Shown: positions 27,161 to 35,810 of the stretch, one piece after another
How the letters are laid out: each line of letters opens with the position of its first letter
Position numbering within the stretch: position 1 is the first letter of the stretch
DNA from: Alphaproteobacteria bacterium
GTDB taxonomy: Bacteria > Pseudomonadota > Alphaproteobacteria > Rhizobiales > CAJQND01
Assembly (NCBI GenBank): GCA_024227565.1
Contig: JAAEUE010000058.1
Span: forward strand, 1 to 44,642
Reading direction: 5' to 3'
DNA length: 44,642 bases
Made by a program: the position numbers and the translations under genes
Notes under the pieces: generated by a model
Databases searched by the model: none
Told to the model about the DNA's origin: nothing
Seen by the model: the letters and a program-made list of their open reading frames with translations, nothing else

Positions 27161-28474
27161 ATGGAACAGTCAGGTATTTTCCACGAGAGCTTCAAAGAGC
27201 GTCCCTATTGGTGGGAGGCTTACACACCTGATGCATCCGACTTGCAGGAGGTTCCGCTGGAGTCTGAGGTAGCGATCATAGGCGCAGGTTATGCAGGGCT
27301 GGCGACGGCTTTGGAGCTTTCAAAGCTTGGGATTGAGGCCACCGTGTTGGATGCGGCCGAGCCTGGTTATGGTGCCTCAACCCGCTCCGGCGGGCTTGTG
27401 GGCGGCAGTAACTCCATCAAGAAACCCCTCGTGGCCGAGGCCCCATCGCCTGAACGGGCAGCTGAGATGATGGCTGATGCGGCCGATGGCTTTTATCTTC
27501 TGGAAAAGATTATTCAGGACGAGCAGATTGACTGCGGCTGGGCCCGCACCGGGCGCTTTACCGGTGCAATCTCCAAAAAGCATTTCAAGGCGCAGGAAAA
27601 GCAAGCTGCTGTCATGAACGAAAGCGCCGACGCAGGCGCCTATATGGTGCCGCAAGAGCGCCAGCGCGAAGAGATTGGCAGCGATTATTATCATGGCGGG
27701 CTTGTGGTCAAGGAAGCGGCCCATTTGCACCCGGCGCTCTATTATGCCGGTTTGAAACAAGCGTGCGATGAGCGCGGGGTGCGCATTTGCGCCAAAGCCG
27801 GTGTGACCGGGTTGCAGCAAAATGAAAGCGGCTGGTCCCTCAGCACACAGCGCGGCGACTTGACGGCGCGGGATGTGGTGGTGGCCACCAACGGCTATAC
27901 GGGCGATCTGACGCCCGGTTTCAAACGCAGGCTGGTGCCCATCAGTGCCTATATCATCGCAACTGAGGAACTTCCGCCCGATCTCTTGGCCTCCATCAGC
28001 CCGAAGAACCGCTCCTTCGTTGAAACGCTTCGCATTGTGCCGTTCTTCCGTCTGTCGCCCGATGGCACGCGATTGGTCTTTGGCAGCCGGGTAAAGTGGC
28101 GTGACCTCACTGCCAAAGAGATGGCACCGCTCATATTTGACAGGGCCGTGGAGCGGATCCCGGAGCTTGCCGACTTTAAGATCACCCATGCCTGGAACGG
28201 GAATGTGGCGCTGACGATCGATGAGCAACCGCACGTGGGGAAGTTGGAGGGCATGCATTATGCTCTCGGATGCAATGGATCCGGCGTGGCGCAGATGACC
28301 TATATGGGCACTCAGCTTGCCCGGAAGATTGCCGGAGTGGCGAACTACCGTTGCGCATTTGACACGGACCAGTTCCCGACCCATCCTCTTTACAAAGGCA
28401 ACAAGTCATTACTGGTTCCCTTGGTGGGAAACTATCTGCGGTTTCGTGATTGGTGGGACCGCAAGACCGGCTGA
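27161..28474 (+). CDS. FAD-dependent amine oxidoreductase (DAO family, PuuB-like)
   Basis: A 437-residue flavoprotein. The dinucleotide-binding G-A-G-Y-A-G-L is at 41-47, an S-T-R-S-G-G-L-V-G-G segment follows at about 70-80, and the C-terminal FAD contact G-C-N-G-S-G-V-A-Q-M lies near 375. The N-terminal P-Y-W-W-E-A-Y pattern resembles gamma-glutamylputrescine oxidase and related glycine/D-amino-acid oxidases. The exact amine substrate is not certain; no putrescine pathway genes are next to it. A GAGTTGAGAG site precedes the ATG. It is flanked by unrelated genes and probably transcribed alone. Confidence 0.87.
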   Translation: MEQSGIFHESFKERPYWWEAYTPDASDLQEVPLESEVAIIGAGYAGLATALELSKLGIEATVLDAAEPGYGASTRSGGLVGGSNSIKKPLVAEAPSPERAAEMMADAADGFYLLEKIIQDEQIDCGWARTGRFTGAISKKHFKAQEKQAAVMNESADAGAYMVPQERQREEIGSDYYHGGLVVKEAAHLHPALYYAGLKQACDERGVRICAKAGVTGLQQNESGWSLSTQRGDLTARDVVVATNGYTGDLTPGFKRRLVPISAYIIATEELPPDLLASISPKNRSFVETLRIVPFFRLSPDGTRLVFGSRVKWRDLTAKEMAPLIFDRAVERIPELADFKITHAWNGNVALTIDEQPHVGKLEGMHYALGCNGSGVAQMTYMGTQLARKIAGVANYRCAFDTDQFPTHPLYKGNKSLLVPLVGNYLRFRDWWDRKTG

Positions 28475-28580
28475 TTGATCGAAAATGGTGATGCTTGCGT
28501 TTACTACGCTAGGCAAAAAACGGTTAACCTGAAGGCGACAGTTGCTACAAACCTATTAGCGCCCCAATGTTGGGCCTGAT

Positions 28581-29474
28581 TTGAGTGAAGATACGAACGG
28601 CCGCGTACCCATGGATCAAGCAAATAGCCCCCCCGGAAACCCCGTCTCGCACAGCGATCGCGCGGCCGGTTTGCATGCGGTCCCTATCGATTCCATTATA
28701 CCGGACCCGGAACAACCCCGCAAAATATATGATGAGCAAAGCCTCGATGAGCTGGCTGAAACCATCAAGGAAATTGGCATCATCCAAGCGCCCGTGGTGC
28801 GGCCTGTGGCCAAACGAGGACGATACATCCTGGTCGCCGGAGAGCGCCGCTGGCGGGCCGCGAAGATAGCCGGTCTGAAAGAGATCGATGTAAAGATCCA
28901 CGAGGGCGATGACTACAGATCGGTCGCTCTGATCGAGAATCTCCAGCGTGAAGATCTAACGCCGGTGGAGGAAGCCGCGGCGGTAAATGATCTCATCGAG
29001 CAAGATCCCAATATCAATCAAAGCAATGTTTGGCAGATCATCGGCAAATCACGTCAGACTGTAAATCAGTTGCTCAAGATAAATTCCTTGCCGCGCATCA
29101 TCAGAACCGAGAGCACGAGCTTGAGCATTCCCAAGACCATACTGATAGAACTCTCCCAATTAAGCGACGTAGACGAGCAATTGCGCCTGTGGGAGCAGGC
29201 AAAAGAGGGCAAGCTGCGGGTCTCAGATATACGCAGCGCCAAACCCCGCAGAGCAGCAGCGAAGAAAACCTCCGAACGCGGTGCTAGTAAACTAGCGTCC
29301 ATCGATCAGGCAATCAGGGAAGGCGATAAGTTCTTTGGAACGCTCGCCGATCTTGATCTTGCAAAAATGAGCGGTTCAGATCGCAACAAGCTTTCTGAGC
29401 TCGCCACCACTCTTGCGAGAACATTTTCATCACTCAAGCGAAAATTGAGTCAGAGTGAGGGTTCTGATTTTTAG
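28581..29474 (+). CDS. ParB-family DNA-binding protein without a ParA partner
   Basis: A 297-residue ParB/Spo0J-type protein. The N-terminal CTP-binding domain has the G-E-R-R-W-R-A-A box (87-94) and the L-I-E-N-L-Q-R-E-D-L box (117-126). A helix-turn-helix follows (N-V-W-Q-I-I-G-K-S-R-Q-T-V-N-Q-L-L), then a shorter, diverged C-terminal region (about 235-297). The family loads onto DNA at a specific site and slides as a CTP clamp. No parA lies beside it, and chromosomal parAB of this group normally sits near gidA/gidB, so this is probably a second, orphan ParB. The start is TTG 28581 or ATG 28611; neither has a strong ribosome site. Confidence 0.85.
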   Translation: MSEDTNGRVPMDQANSPPGNPVSHSDRAAGLHAVPIDSIIPDPEQPRKIYDEQSLDELAETIKEIGIIQAPVVRPVAKRGRYILVAGERRWRAAKIAGLKEIDVKIHEGDDYRSVALIENLQREDLTPVEEAAAVNDLIEQDPNINQSNVWQIIGKSRQTVNQLLKINSLPRIIRTESTSLSIPKTILIELSQLSDVDEQLRLWEQAKEGKLRVSDIRSAKPRRAAAKKTSERGASKLASIDQAIREGDKFFGTLADLDLAKMSGSDRNKLSELATTLARTFSSLKRKLSQSEGSDF

Positions 29475-29901
29475 GTTGATTTACCTAGCCTATTATCATT
29501 GCATACGGATGGATAATCGGCAGTTGCCACGCGGCACGAGCACGCTTTGCCGGACGGGAGGCGAGAAGGCATGACAGGGACGTTCTAAGGCAAAATTATC
29601 GCCACAAAAATTCGAAAAATGAATTAAGTATTTTTCTCTCTAATGGAATTCTGGTGTGCCTTTAATCAGCAAGTTCAACGCCGTTCCTGACCCAATGGAA
29701 ATATTGCCCTTTGGCTAAGCGTTTGAAAGTACGCTCAATAAACTGAAGGAAAATTCCTTATTAAGAAAAACAGACGATAAGCCTAAACTCGCAGTGAATG
29801 GGCACTCGCGCGAGGCATCCATTGGCACAGCTTCGCTCGCAAACGCCGAATAATATTGTCTTGCTCCACTCAAAACAGCAATTTTTCGCGGAATTGCGGG
29901 C
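29475..29901. other. Gene-free AT-rich gap after the ParB gene
   Basis: These 427 bases hold no supported gene. From about 29580 to 29790 the DNA is visibly AT-rich compared with its surroundings, with the palindrome AAGGAAAATTCCTT at 29746-29759. A near-palindrome TGCCACGCGGCA lies at 29525-29536, about 50 bp after the parB stop. I see no tRNA-like or clear terminator structure. Confidence 0.5.
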
Positions 29902-30342
29902 TCAATTCGTGCCTGCGGGCAACGGCTTTTCCTTGAGGTTCACGCGGCCGATTAGTTCGCCGCTGCGGATGTTGATGATCAAAATTTCGTCGGCTGCGGC
30001 CTTGGTCACGTGCACCGCCATTCTGTCGCCGTCTATTTCGATCTGGCTCACCAGTGTTCCGCGCTCAACTTCAACATCCAGCTTTGAGAACCCTTGCACC
30101 TTTGCAGTTTTTTGCGCCGGGATCTGGGATGCGCTCTTGCTCTGATAGGTCATGGCCCGGTAGATGATGGTTCCTATGACAACAACTGTGCCACCCACCA
30201 GCAAGATGCTCATGATCGCGATTGCCGTCTTCAGACGGGCCATGTTCTTCGGCTGGCCCAAAGGGTTGACGTATTCAGGTGAGGCCGTTTGAGCATGACC
30301 GCCTTCTTGCGCCGCCCGCTCTGCTTGGTCGCGATCTGACAT
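29902..30342 (-). CDS. Small single-pass membrane protein (resembles DUF6476)
   Basis: From ATG 30342 the product is 146 residues. A charged N-terminus of about 35 residues is followed by one strong membrane helix (L-K-T-A-I-A-I-M-S-I-L-L-V-G-G-T-V-V-V, about residues 37-60). A small exported or soluble domain comes next, ending D-E-I-L-I-I-N-I-R-S-G-E-L-I-G-R-V. Its position divergent from an RluA-family gene and its layout recall the DUF6476 family of alphaproteobacteria, whose function is unknown. Its start codon and that of rluD overlap within CATG at 30340-30343; a start at 30384 would run inside rluD. Confidence 0.72.
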   Translation of the reverse strand: MSDRDQAERAAQEGGHAQTASPEYVNPLGQPKNMARLKTAIAIMSILLVGGTVVVIGTIIYRAMTYQSKSASQIPAQKTAKVQGFSKLDVEVERGTLVSQIEIDGDRMAVHVTKAAADEILIINIRSGELIGRVNLKEKPLPAGTN

Positions 30343-31363
30343 GAACCCTGTTTCCCCAATGTCCCCAGACGTCCGCACTTTCACAGTGGGCGATGAAGAA
30401 GCCGGCGATCGGATAGATCGCTACCTTAGCCTCAAGCTCGATGACCTGAGCCGAAGCCGTTTCAAGGCCCTGGTAAAGGAAGGTCAAGCCGCCGCCAACG
30501 GTGTGAAGATACTTGAGCCGAACTACCGGGTCAAACTGGGTGAGCAAATCTCTATCACCATTCCCGAACCGGAAGACCCGGTGCCCAAGCCGGAGAACAT
30601 TCCGCTGAGCGTGATTTACGAAGACGGCGATGTGATCGTCATCGATAAGCCGGCGGGTATGGTGGTGCATCCTGCGGCGGGCAATTGGAACGGAACTTTG
30701 GTCAACGCGCTGATCGCCCATTGCGGGGTGAGCCTGTCGGGGGTGGGCGGTGTGCGCCGGCCCGGCATAGTCCATCGCATCGACAAGGAAACCTCCGGAC
30801 TGATGGTGGTGGCCAAGAACGACCGGGCTCATGCGGGCCTGAGCGAACAATTCGCGGCCCATGGGCGCGACGGGCGCATGCAGCGGCGCTATCAGGCTTT
30901 GGTGTGGGGCGTGCCGGACCGCCCCAAGGGCACCGTGGACGCGGCCTTGGGGCGCAAACAGTCGAACCGCCAGAAGATGGCTGTGGTGGCTGCAAACGGA
31001 CCAGGCGCCAAGCATGCGATTACCCACTATATGGTGCTGGAAAGGTTGCCGAAAGCCGCCGAAATCGCCCGCGCCAGCCTAATCCGATGCACCTTGGAGA
31101 CGGGCCGGACCCATCAAATCCGCGTTCACATGGCCCACATTGGCCATCCGTTGCTGGGGGATCCGACCTATGGCGCCCATTTCTCAGCCAGCGCCAGGAA
31201 CCTCTCAGAGGCCGCGCAGGCGCTTTTAAGCGCTTTGGGGCGCCAGGCCCTGCACGCAGGCGATTTGGGCTTTGAGCACCCCCTCAGCGGCGAACCAATG
31301 CGCTTTGAGAGCCCATTGCCCGATGACATGGCCCAATTGCTGGCCTTGCTGCGCAGACCCTAG
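30341..31363 (+). CDS. rluD: 23S rRNA pseudouridine synthase, RluD type
   Basis: It isomerises uridines in helix 69 of 23S rRNA (RluD sites). The protein has 340 residues: an S4 RNA-binding domain (about 12-75, with D-R-Y-L-S-L-K-L and R-S-R-F-K-A-L-V-K-E-G) and the catalytic domain with H-R-I-D-K-E-T-S-G-L. Asp148 is the nucleophile. C-terminal G-R-T-H-Q-I-R-V-H-M and H-P-L-L-G-D-P-T-Y-G complete the family pattern. RluC and RluA are alternatives; the N-terminal S4 domain and the length favour RluD. ATG 30359 is another possible start. Confidence 0.9.
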   Translation: MNPVSPMSPDVRTFTVGDEEAGDRIDRYLSLKLDDLSRSRFKALVKEGQAAANGVKILEPNYRVKLGEQISITIPEPEDPVPKPENIPLSVIYEDGDVIVIDKPAGMVVHPAAGNWNGTLVNALIAHCGVSLSGVGGVRRPGIVHRIDKETSGLMVVAKNDRAHAGLSEQFAAHGRDGRMQRRYQALVWGVPDRPKGTVDAALGRKQSNRQKMAVVAANGPGAKHAITHYMVLERLPKAAEIARASLIRCTLETGRTHQIRVHMAHIGHPLLGDPTYGAHFSASARNLSEAAQALLSALGRQALHAGDLGFEHPLSGEPMRFESPLPDDMAQLLALLRRP

Positions 31364-31364
31364 T

Positions 31365-32240
31365 CTACCGGCGCACCGTTTCCAGCAAGGCCGAAAGACC
31401 CTCGCGGTAGGTGGGGTAGGCCAGTTCGACACCCAGTTCCTGTTTGATCCGGTCGTTGGAGACCCGTTTGGATTCTGCATAGAAACTGCGGCCCATGGGC
31501 GACATCTCCGCATCTTCAAAGTCCACCTCGGGTGGTGCAGGTCTGTTCAGCAGGGTTGCCGCATGGGCCACCACCACTTGGGGCGGGGCCGCCTCGTCGT
31601 CGCACACATTGTAAATCCGGCCAGGATTGGGCTTCTCAAGGCTGGCCTGGAGGGTGGAGGCGATATCGTCCACATGAACGCGGCTGAAGACCTGGCCTGG
31701 TTTAATCACCCGGCGCGATTTGCCGTTCAGCAGCGAAACCATCTGATTGCTTCCCGGGCCATAAATGCCGGCAAGCCGGAAAACATGAAGTGGCAAGCCG
31801 GTCGCGGAGTGCAGTTCCTGCCAGTCTGCCTCTGCCTGGACGCGTCTGCGTCCACGTTCGGTTGCGGGCAGAAGCTCGCCGCTTTCATCAACCCATCCAC
31901 CCTGTCTGTCGCCATAAACGCCAGTTGTGGAGAGGTAGCCAGCCCATTTGAGCTGGGGGGCCAAGGCGCCGATGTCTTGGCCGTGGCGGGCAAACACCGG
32001 ATCTCCGTCTACTCCCGGTGGTACGGACAGCAGGATGTGGGTCACGTCCCTTGCCAGCGACGCAAACCCGTCGATTTTAGCGCTTCCGTTGAAAATCACC
32101 CCGTCGAAACCTTCCGTCACCAGCCGTGAGACGGCCGCGTCGCTACGGGCGGTGCCGGTCACGCGCCATCCCTGGCGCAACAGGCGCCTGGCAAGTCTGC
32201 GGGCGGAATAGCCAAGGCCGAAACAAAGCAAATGCGACAT
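31365..32240 (-). CDS. SDR-family NAD(P)-dependent protein (YeeZ-like)
   Basis: A 291-residue extended short-chain dehydrogenase/epimerase-like protein. The N-terminal nucleotide-binding turn is F-G-L-G-Y-S-A-R-R-L (about 6-15), a variant of G-x-x-G-x-x-x. Y-L-S-T-T-G-V-Y-G-D and F-R-L-A-G-I-Y-G-P-G-S-N are the epimerase signatures. The ATG at 32240 overlaps the queG stop (TGATG), so it is translated with queG. The substrate is unknown. It converges with rluD at 31363. Confidence 0.86.
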   Translation of the reverse strand: MSHLLCFGLGYSARRLARRLLRQGWRVTGTARSDAAVSRLVTEGFDGVIFNGSAKIDGFASLARDVTHILLSVPPGVDGDPVFARHGQDIGALAPQLKWAGYLSTTGVYGDRQGGWVDESGELLPATERGRRRVQAEADWQELHSATGLPLHVFRLAGIYGPGSNQMVSLLNGKSRRVIKPGQVFSRVHVDDIASTLQASLEKPNPGRIYNVCDDEAAPPQVVVAHAATLLNRPAPPEVDFEDAEMSPMGRSFYAESKRVSNDRIKQELGVELAYPTYREGLSALLETVRR

Positions 32241-33355
32241 CAGTCGGATCCCCACTCGGCCAATACGGCCGGATCGTTCTCGTCTGCCCGGTGTTTCTTG
32301 CGCACTGCCCCGAATGCCTGCTCATCCAAAAGCTGCAAGAGCGCCCAAACCGCCATGGCCCGGACCAGGGTTGAGGCGTCACAAAGCAGGTTTTCTGCCT
32401 GTGCTGCAAGCTCAATTTCTCCTGAATTCCCAATTGCGATCAATACGTTGCGAATGAAACGGTCTCGTCCGGCCCGTTTAACCGGACTGGCTTGGAAAAG
32501 CGCCCGGAAGGCAGCATCGTCCAGCCCTGCCAAATGGGCCAGATCTGGAGAAATGAGATGATCGCGCGCCGCCAGCTTTGCTTCGCGCCCTTCAGAGGCA
32601 AACTTGTTCCAGGGGCAAACGGCCAGGCAATCGTCACATCCGAAAATGTGATTGCCCATGTCGGGTCTGAGATCAGCGGAAATATGGCCCTTATGTTCGA
32701 TGGTCAAATAGGAGATGCAGCGCCGGGCATTCAGCTGGTAGGGCGCCGGGAACGCATTGGTGGGGCAGATGTCCAAACACGCCTGGCAGTTGCCGCAATG
32801 GTCTGTTTCCGGCGCATCTGGCTCAAGCTCAAGGTCAGTGAGGATGGTTCCCAGAAACAACCAGGAGCCATGTTCGCGCGACACCAGGTTGGTGTGCTTG
32901 CCCTGCCAGCCGATTCCCGCAGTTTGGGCCAGAGGCTTTTCCATCAGAGGGGCGGTGTCCACGAAAACCTTCACCTGACAGCTTTGTGTTTCGGCCAACC
33001 ATCGCGCCAGGCGTTTGAGCTTCTTCTTGATCAGATCGTGATAGTCGTGCCCGAGGGCATAAACGGAGATGACGCCGATCTTGGTTTCTTCCAAACGAGG
33101 GATGGGATCTATTTCGGGTCCGTAATTAAGTGCAAGAACTATGGCTGTTTTAGCTTCTGACCACATTGCGTTGGGCGCATGCCGGCGGTCGGCGGTATCG
33201 GGCAGCCACAGCATATCGCCGTAATACTTGTTTTCAAGAAACGCTCTTAGACCCTTGGTTTGAGCCTCTGAACCAGAGGATTTGGCAAAGCCGACCGCGT
33301 TGAAACCTTCGGCCGTGGCCCGGTTCGTAATTTCTGTCTGGAGCAGGTTGCTCAT
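32240..33355 (-). CDS. queG: Epoxyqueuosine reductase
   Basis: It performs the last step of queuosine synthesis, reducing epoxyqueuosine in tRNA with a cobalamin cofactor. The 371-residue protein has two ferredoxin-like 4Fe-4S motifs: C-G-N-C-Q-A-C-L-D-I-C-P and, further on, G-C-D-D-C-L-A-V-C-P-W-N-K-F. The C-terminal part has HEAT-like helices. Conserved Y-G-D-M-L-W-L-P lies near the N-terminus. The downstream SDR gene overlaps its stop, and pyrE lies 54 bp upstream on the same strand. Confidence 0.96.
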   Translation of the reverse strand: MSNLLQTEITNRATAEGFNAVGFAKSSGSEAQTKGLRAFLENKYYGDMLWLPDTADRRHAPNAMWSEAKTAIVLALNYGPEIDPIPRLEETKIGVISVYALGHDYHDLIKKKLKRLARWLAETQSCQVKVFVDTAPLMEKPLAQTAGIGWQGKHTNLVSREHGSWLFLGTILTDLELEPDAPETDHCGNCQACLDICPTNAFPAPYQLNARRCISYLTIEHKGHISADLRPDMGNHIFGCDDCLAVCPWNKFASEGREAKLAARDHLISPDLAHLAGLDDAAFRALFQASPVKRAGRDRFIRNVLIAIGNSGEIELAAQAENLLCDASTLVRAMAVWALLQLLDEQAFGAVRKKHRADENDPAVLAEWGSD

Positions 33356-33409
33356 AGCCAGTCGGCATCACCTCATTGTTTTGAAGGATTTATCCTTAAA
33401 TTTTGACGG

Positions 33410-33970
33410 TCAGGTCCGGAAATCATCTGCGTCCAGCAAACAGGACAATGTCAGCCCCTTCTCTTTCAGCGCGGCATCGGCGCCTTCTAAACGGTCCACA
33501 ATGGTGATCACGCGATCAACTGTCACCCCTTGGGCCCGCACGGCGTCAATCGCCTTCATGACCGAACCGCCGGTCGTGGTGACATCTTCCACCATAACAG
33601 CGGTTTTGCCCACAAGATTGGCAATATTTTCGCCCTCGATGGTGGCTTGCGTGCCGTGTTCTTTGGCTTCCTTGCGGATCCAGATGAGGGGAACGGGCGC
33701 GCCGGTTTGAAAACTGCGCATGGAGATGACGTTGACAATCGGCACCGCGCCCATGGCCAGGCCGCCGACGACATCGCAGGGGCCTTCCGCCAGCTTTTCC
33801 AGCATCAGATCGGCAATCAACACTAGGCCTTCGGGCTGAGACATGGTCATTTTCATGTTGAAATAGAAACTGCTGGTGCGCCCGGAAGCCAAGGTTTTGG
33901 CTTCGCCTTCGGAAAACGACCGTTCGCGAACGATCTCCTTCAGGCGGGCAAGTTTGTCAGCGCTCTGCAT
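33410..33970 (-). CDS. pyrE: Orotate phosphoribosyltransferase
   Basis: It joins orotate and PRPP to orotidine 5'-monophosphate in pyrimidine synthesis. The 186-residue length is usual. The PRPP loop reads V-M-V-E-D-V-T-T-T-G-G-S-V, and the N-terminal R-T-S-S-F-Y-F-N-M-K and D-V-V-G-G-L-A-M-G-A-V-P are family segments. A palindromic 107-bp repeat lies directly upstream of its start (33986-34092), inside the space where its promoter should be. Confidence 0.96.
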   Translation of the reverse strand: MQSADKLARLKEIVRERSFSEGEAKTLASGRTSSFYFNMKMTMSQPEGLVLIADLMLEKLAEGPCDVVGGLAMGAVPIVNVISMRSFQTGAPVPLIWIRKEAKEHGTQATIEGENIANLVGKTAVMVEDVTTTGGSVMKAIDAVRAQGVTVDRVITIVDRLEGADAALKEKGLTLSCLLDADDFRT

Positions 33971-33985
33971 CGCGGCCTCTCTTCG

Positions 33986-34092
33986 CTAGAGCAGCCCCCG
34001 ATCAGACGGTTACGTCTGATCGGGGATAAGTTGCTCGCACGTAACGATAATCTGGGACATCTTCCGCTCAGTTTGAGCGGAAGATGCCCTAG
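33986..34092. repeat. 107-bp CTAG-bounded double-hairpin repeat, copy 1
   Basis: The element starts and ends with CTAG. It holds two perfect hairpins: CCCCGATCAGACG / CGTCTGATCGGGG with a 4-base loop, and CATCTTCCGCTCA / TGAGCGGAAGATG with a 3-base loop. A 30-base spacer beginning ATAAGTTGCTCG joins them. A second copy of exactly the same length lies at 44523-44629. It is non-coding and looks like a small non-autonomous (MITE or REP-like) element; the Bru-RS repeats of Brucella are similar in size. It sits 16 bp before the pyrE start. Confidence 0.85.
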
Positions 34093-34149
34093 GATGATGC
34101 CGCCTTGTCCGGCAGAAGCGGCCTCAAGTCAACGCCAAGGGGCAAACTG

Positions 34150-34803
34150 TCAACATTTCTGAAACACCAAGAAACGGCCAACCGCGTCGTCGCCCTTGAA
34201 ATAGGCGCCGGGGCGGATTTCTCGCACATGCATGACCCCGCCGCGGGTCAAGGCCCGGATTTTGGGGCCAAACCCGTTCTCCACCCACACATCGGCGTTG
34301 ATGGTGCAGGCAAAAATGGCGCCGGGTTTCAGGATGCGGAATATCTCGTCAAAAGCACCGGCGCCCACGTGGGCGTGGGTAAAAGTGCCGGAAGAAATCG
34401 CTGCGTCATAGGTTTCGTCCGCAATCTCAAGCCGGCCGGTCAAATCGGCCTGAATGAGCTCCCGGTAGAGCCCTTTCTTGCCCGCTTCGCGCAGCATGTC
34501 TGGAGATATGTCGATACCATCCAAAGTTTGGTAGCCATGGGATGTTGTCGCCAAACCGGTCAGCCCGGTGCCGCAGCCAATGTCCACGGTTATTGCGGAT
34601 TTGTTGGGCACATACTCGGCAAAGATCGCCGCAACTGCCGTGGGTGAGAGGTATTGCAGACCTTGTTCCAGGTGTTGGTCGTAGGTGTCAGCCCAGTCTT
34701 TGTAGAGCGCAAGACTGTCGTCTGGCGTCTCTACCGCATAGGCCCGGGCAAGCAATTCATCGGGATCAGCCCCAGCCAGTTTTTTCTCGCCATCCTGTGT
34801 CAT
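34150..34803 (-). CDS. Class I SAM-dependent methyltransferase
   Basis: A 217-residue cytoplasmic methyltransferase. The SAM-binding motif I is V-D-I-G-C-G-T-G-L-T-G-L, motif II is D-G-I-D-I-S-P-D-M-L, and I-L-K-P-G-A-I-F lies further on. The N-terminal D-W-A-D-T-Y-D-Q-H-L pattern is common in this family. The start is ATG 34803, since the frame extension to 34854 runs into the divergent AEC gene region. The substrate is not known. Confidence 0.87.
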   Translation of the reverse strand: MTQDGEKKLAGADPDELLARAYAVETPDDSLALYKDWADTYDQHLEQGLQYLSPTAVAAIFAEYVPNKSAITVDIGCGTGLTGLATTSHGYQTLDGIDISPDMLREAGKKGLYRELIQADLTGRLEIADETYDAAISSGTFTHAHVGAGAFDEIFRILKPGAIFACTINADVWVENGFGPKIRALTRGGVMHVREIRPGAYFKGDDAVGRFLVFQKC

Positions 34804-34877
34804 TTGACCACTATAGCGCACGCGGCGAGGCTCGGGTAGAACATGAGGCCTCACCTTCCCCCAAGGTTTTCAACCCC

Positions 34878-35810
34878 TTGCACCAAGTCATCACAATTGT
34901 TGCCCCGGTCTTTGCGTTCATGGCCCTGGGCTGGCTGGCGGCCCGCACACGCTTTTTGGATGCCTCAGTTGAGAAGGGCTTGTCGGCCTTTGCCCTCTGG
35001 GTGGCGATCCCTGCGCTGTTGTTTCGCTTAACCTCGCAGGCTGAACTTCCCGATGTTGCGCCTTGGGGCTACTGGCTGTCGTTCTTGGCGGCGGGCACTG
35101 CCTGCTGGATCAGCGCTGTGCTGCTGGCGCATCTTCTGGGCCGTCCGCGGTCCACCGGACCGGCATTTGCAATGGGCGCGTCTTACGGGAATACAGTGAT
35201 GCTGGGCATCCCGCTCTGCCTGAACATGTTCGGTGAGGAGGCCGCAATCCCCATCGCGCTGCTCACTGCGGTGCATGCCCCGGCGTTGTGGCTGGCCTCC
35301 ACGGTGCAAATTGAATGGACCACTGCACGTCAGGGAAAGAGTTTTCTCCAGGTTTCCCGCGAGCTTGTGGTGGTTCTGGCCAAAAATCCGGTGATCATGG
35401 CTATTCTGGCCGGCACCGCGTGGGGACAGCTGGGGGCCGGCATGCATCCGGTTGTCAGCGATATCATCACCCAGTTGGGCCAGGCGGCCATCCCTGCAGC
35501 CCTGTTCGCGCTTGGCATGTCATTTGTGGCCTACAGCATCAAGCGCGAGCTGAGGGCTGCCCCTGCGCTGACTTTGCTCAAGATGGTCCTGATGCCGGCT
35601 GTGGTGTGGTTCATGGTGACCCATGTGTTCGCCCTGCCGCCGGTTTGGGCTGGCACGGCGGTCATCATGGCGGCCACCCCAACGGGGATAAACGCCTATT
35701 TGTTCGCCGCCAAATACGATGTGGGCGTTGCCTCGGTCTCCAGCACCATTGTGCTGTCGACCGCGGTTTCCATCCTCATCATCCCGGCAATAATCCTGTT
35801 GCTCAGCTAG
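34878..35810 (+). CDS. AEC-family transporter (auxin efflux carrier fold)
   Basis: A 310-residue inner-membrane protein with about ten hydrophobic helices in two halves of five. The first is I-V-A-P-V-F-A-F-M-A-L-G-W-L-A-A. A-S-Y-G-N-T-V-M-L-G-I-P lies in the middle and A-A-T-P-T-G-I-N-A-Y-L-F near the end, both typical of the AEC family. The open frame extends far upstream over the methyltransferase gene on the other strand; TTG 34878 gives the family length and start. The last four bases overlap the MAPEG gene end. Substrates in this family include malate and other organic acids; none can be assigned here. Confidence 0.87.
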   Translation: MHQVITIVAPVFAFMALGWLAARTRFLDASVEKGLSAFALWVAIPALLFRLTSQAELPDVAPWGYWLSFLAAGTACWISAVLLAHLLGRPRSTGPAFAMGASYGNTVMLGIPLCLNMFGEEAAIPIALLTAVHAPALWLASTVQIEWTTARQGKSFLQVSRELVVVLAKNPVIMAILAGTAWGQLGAGMHPVVSDIITQLGQAAIPAALFALGMSFVAYSIKRELRAAPALTLLKMVLMPAVVWFMVTHVFALPPVWAGTAVIMAATPTGINAYLFAAKYDVGVASVSSTIVLSTAVSILIIPAIILLLS

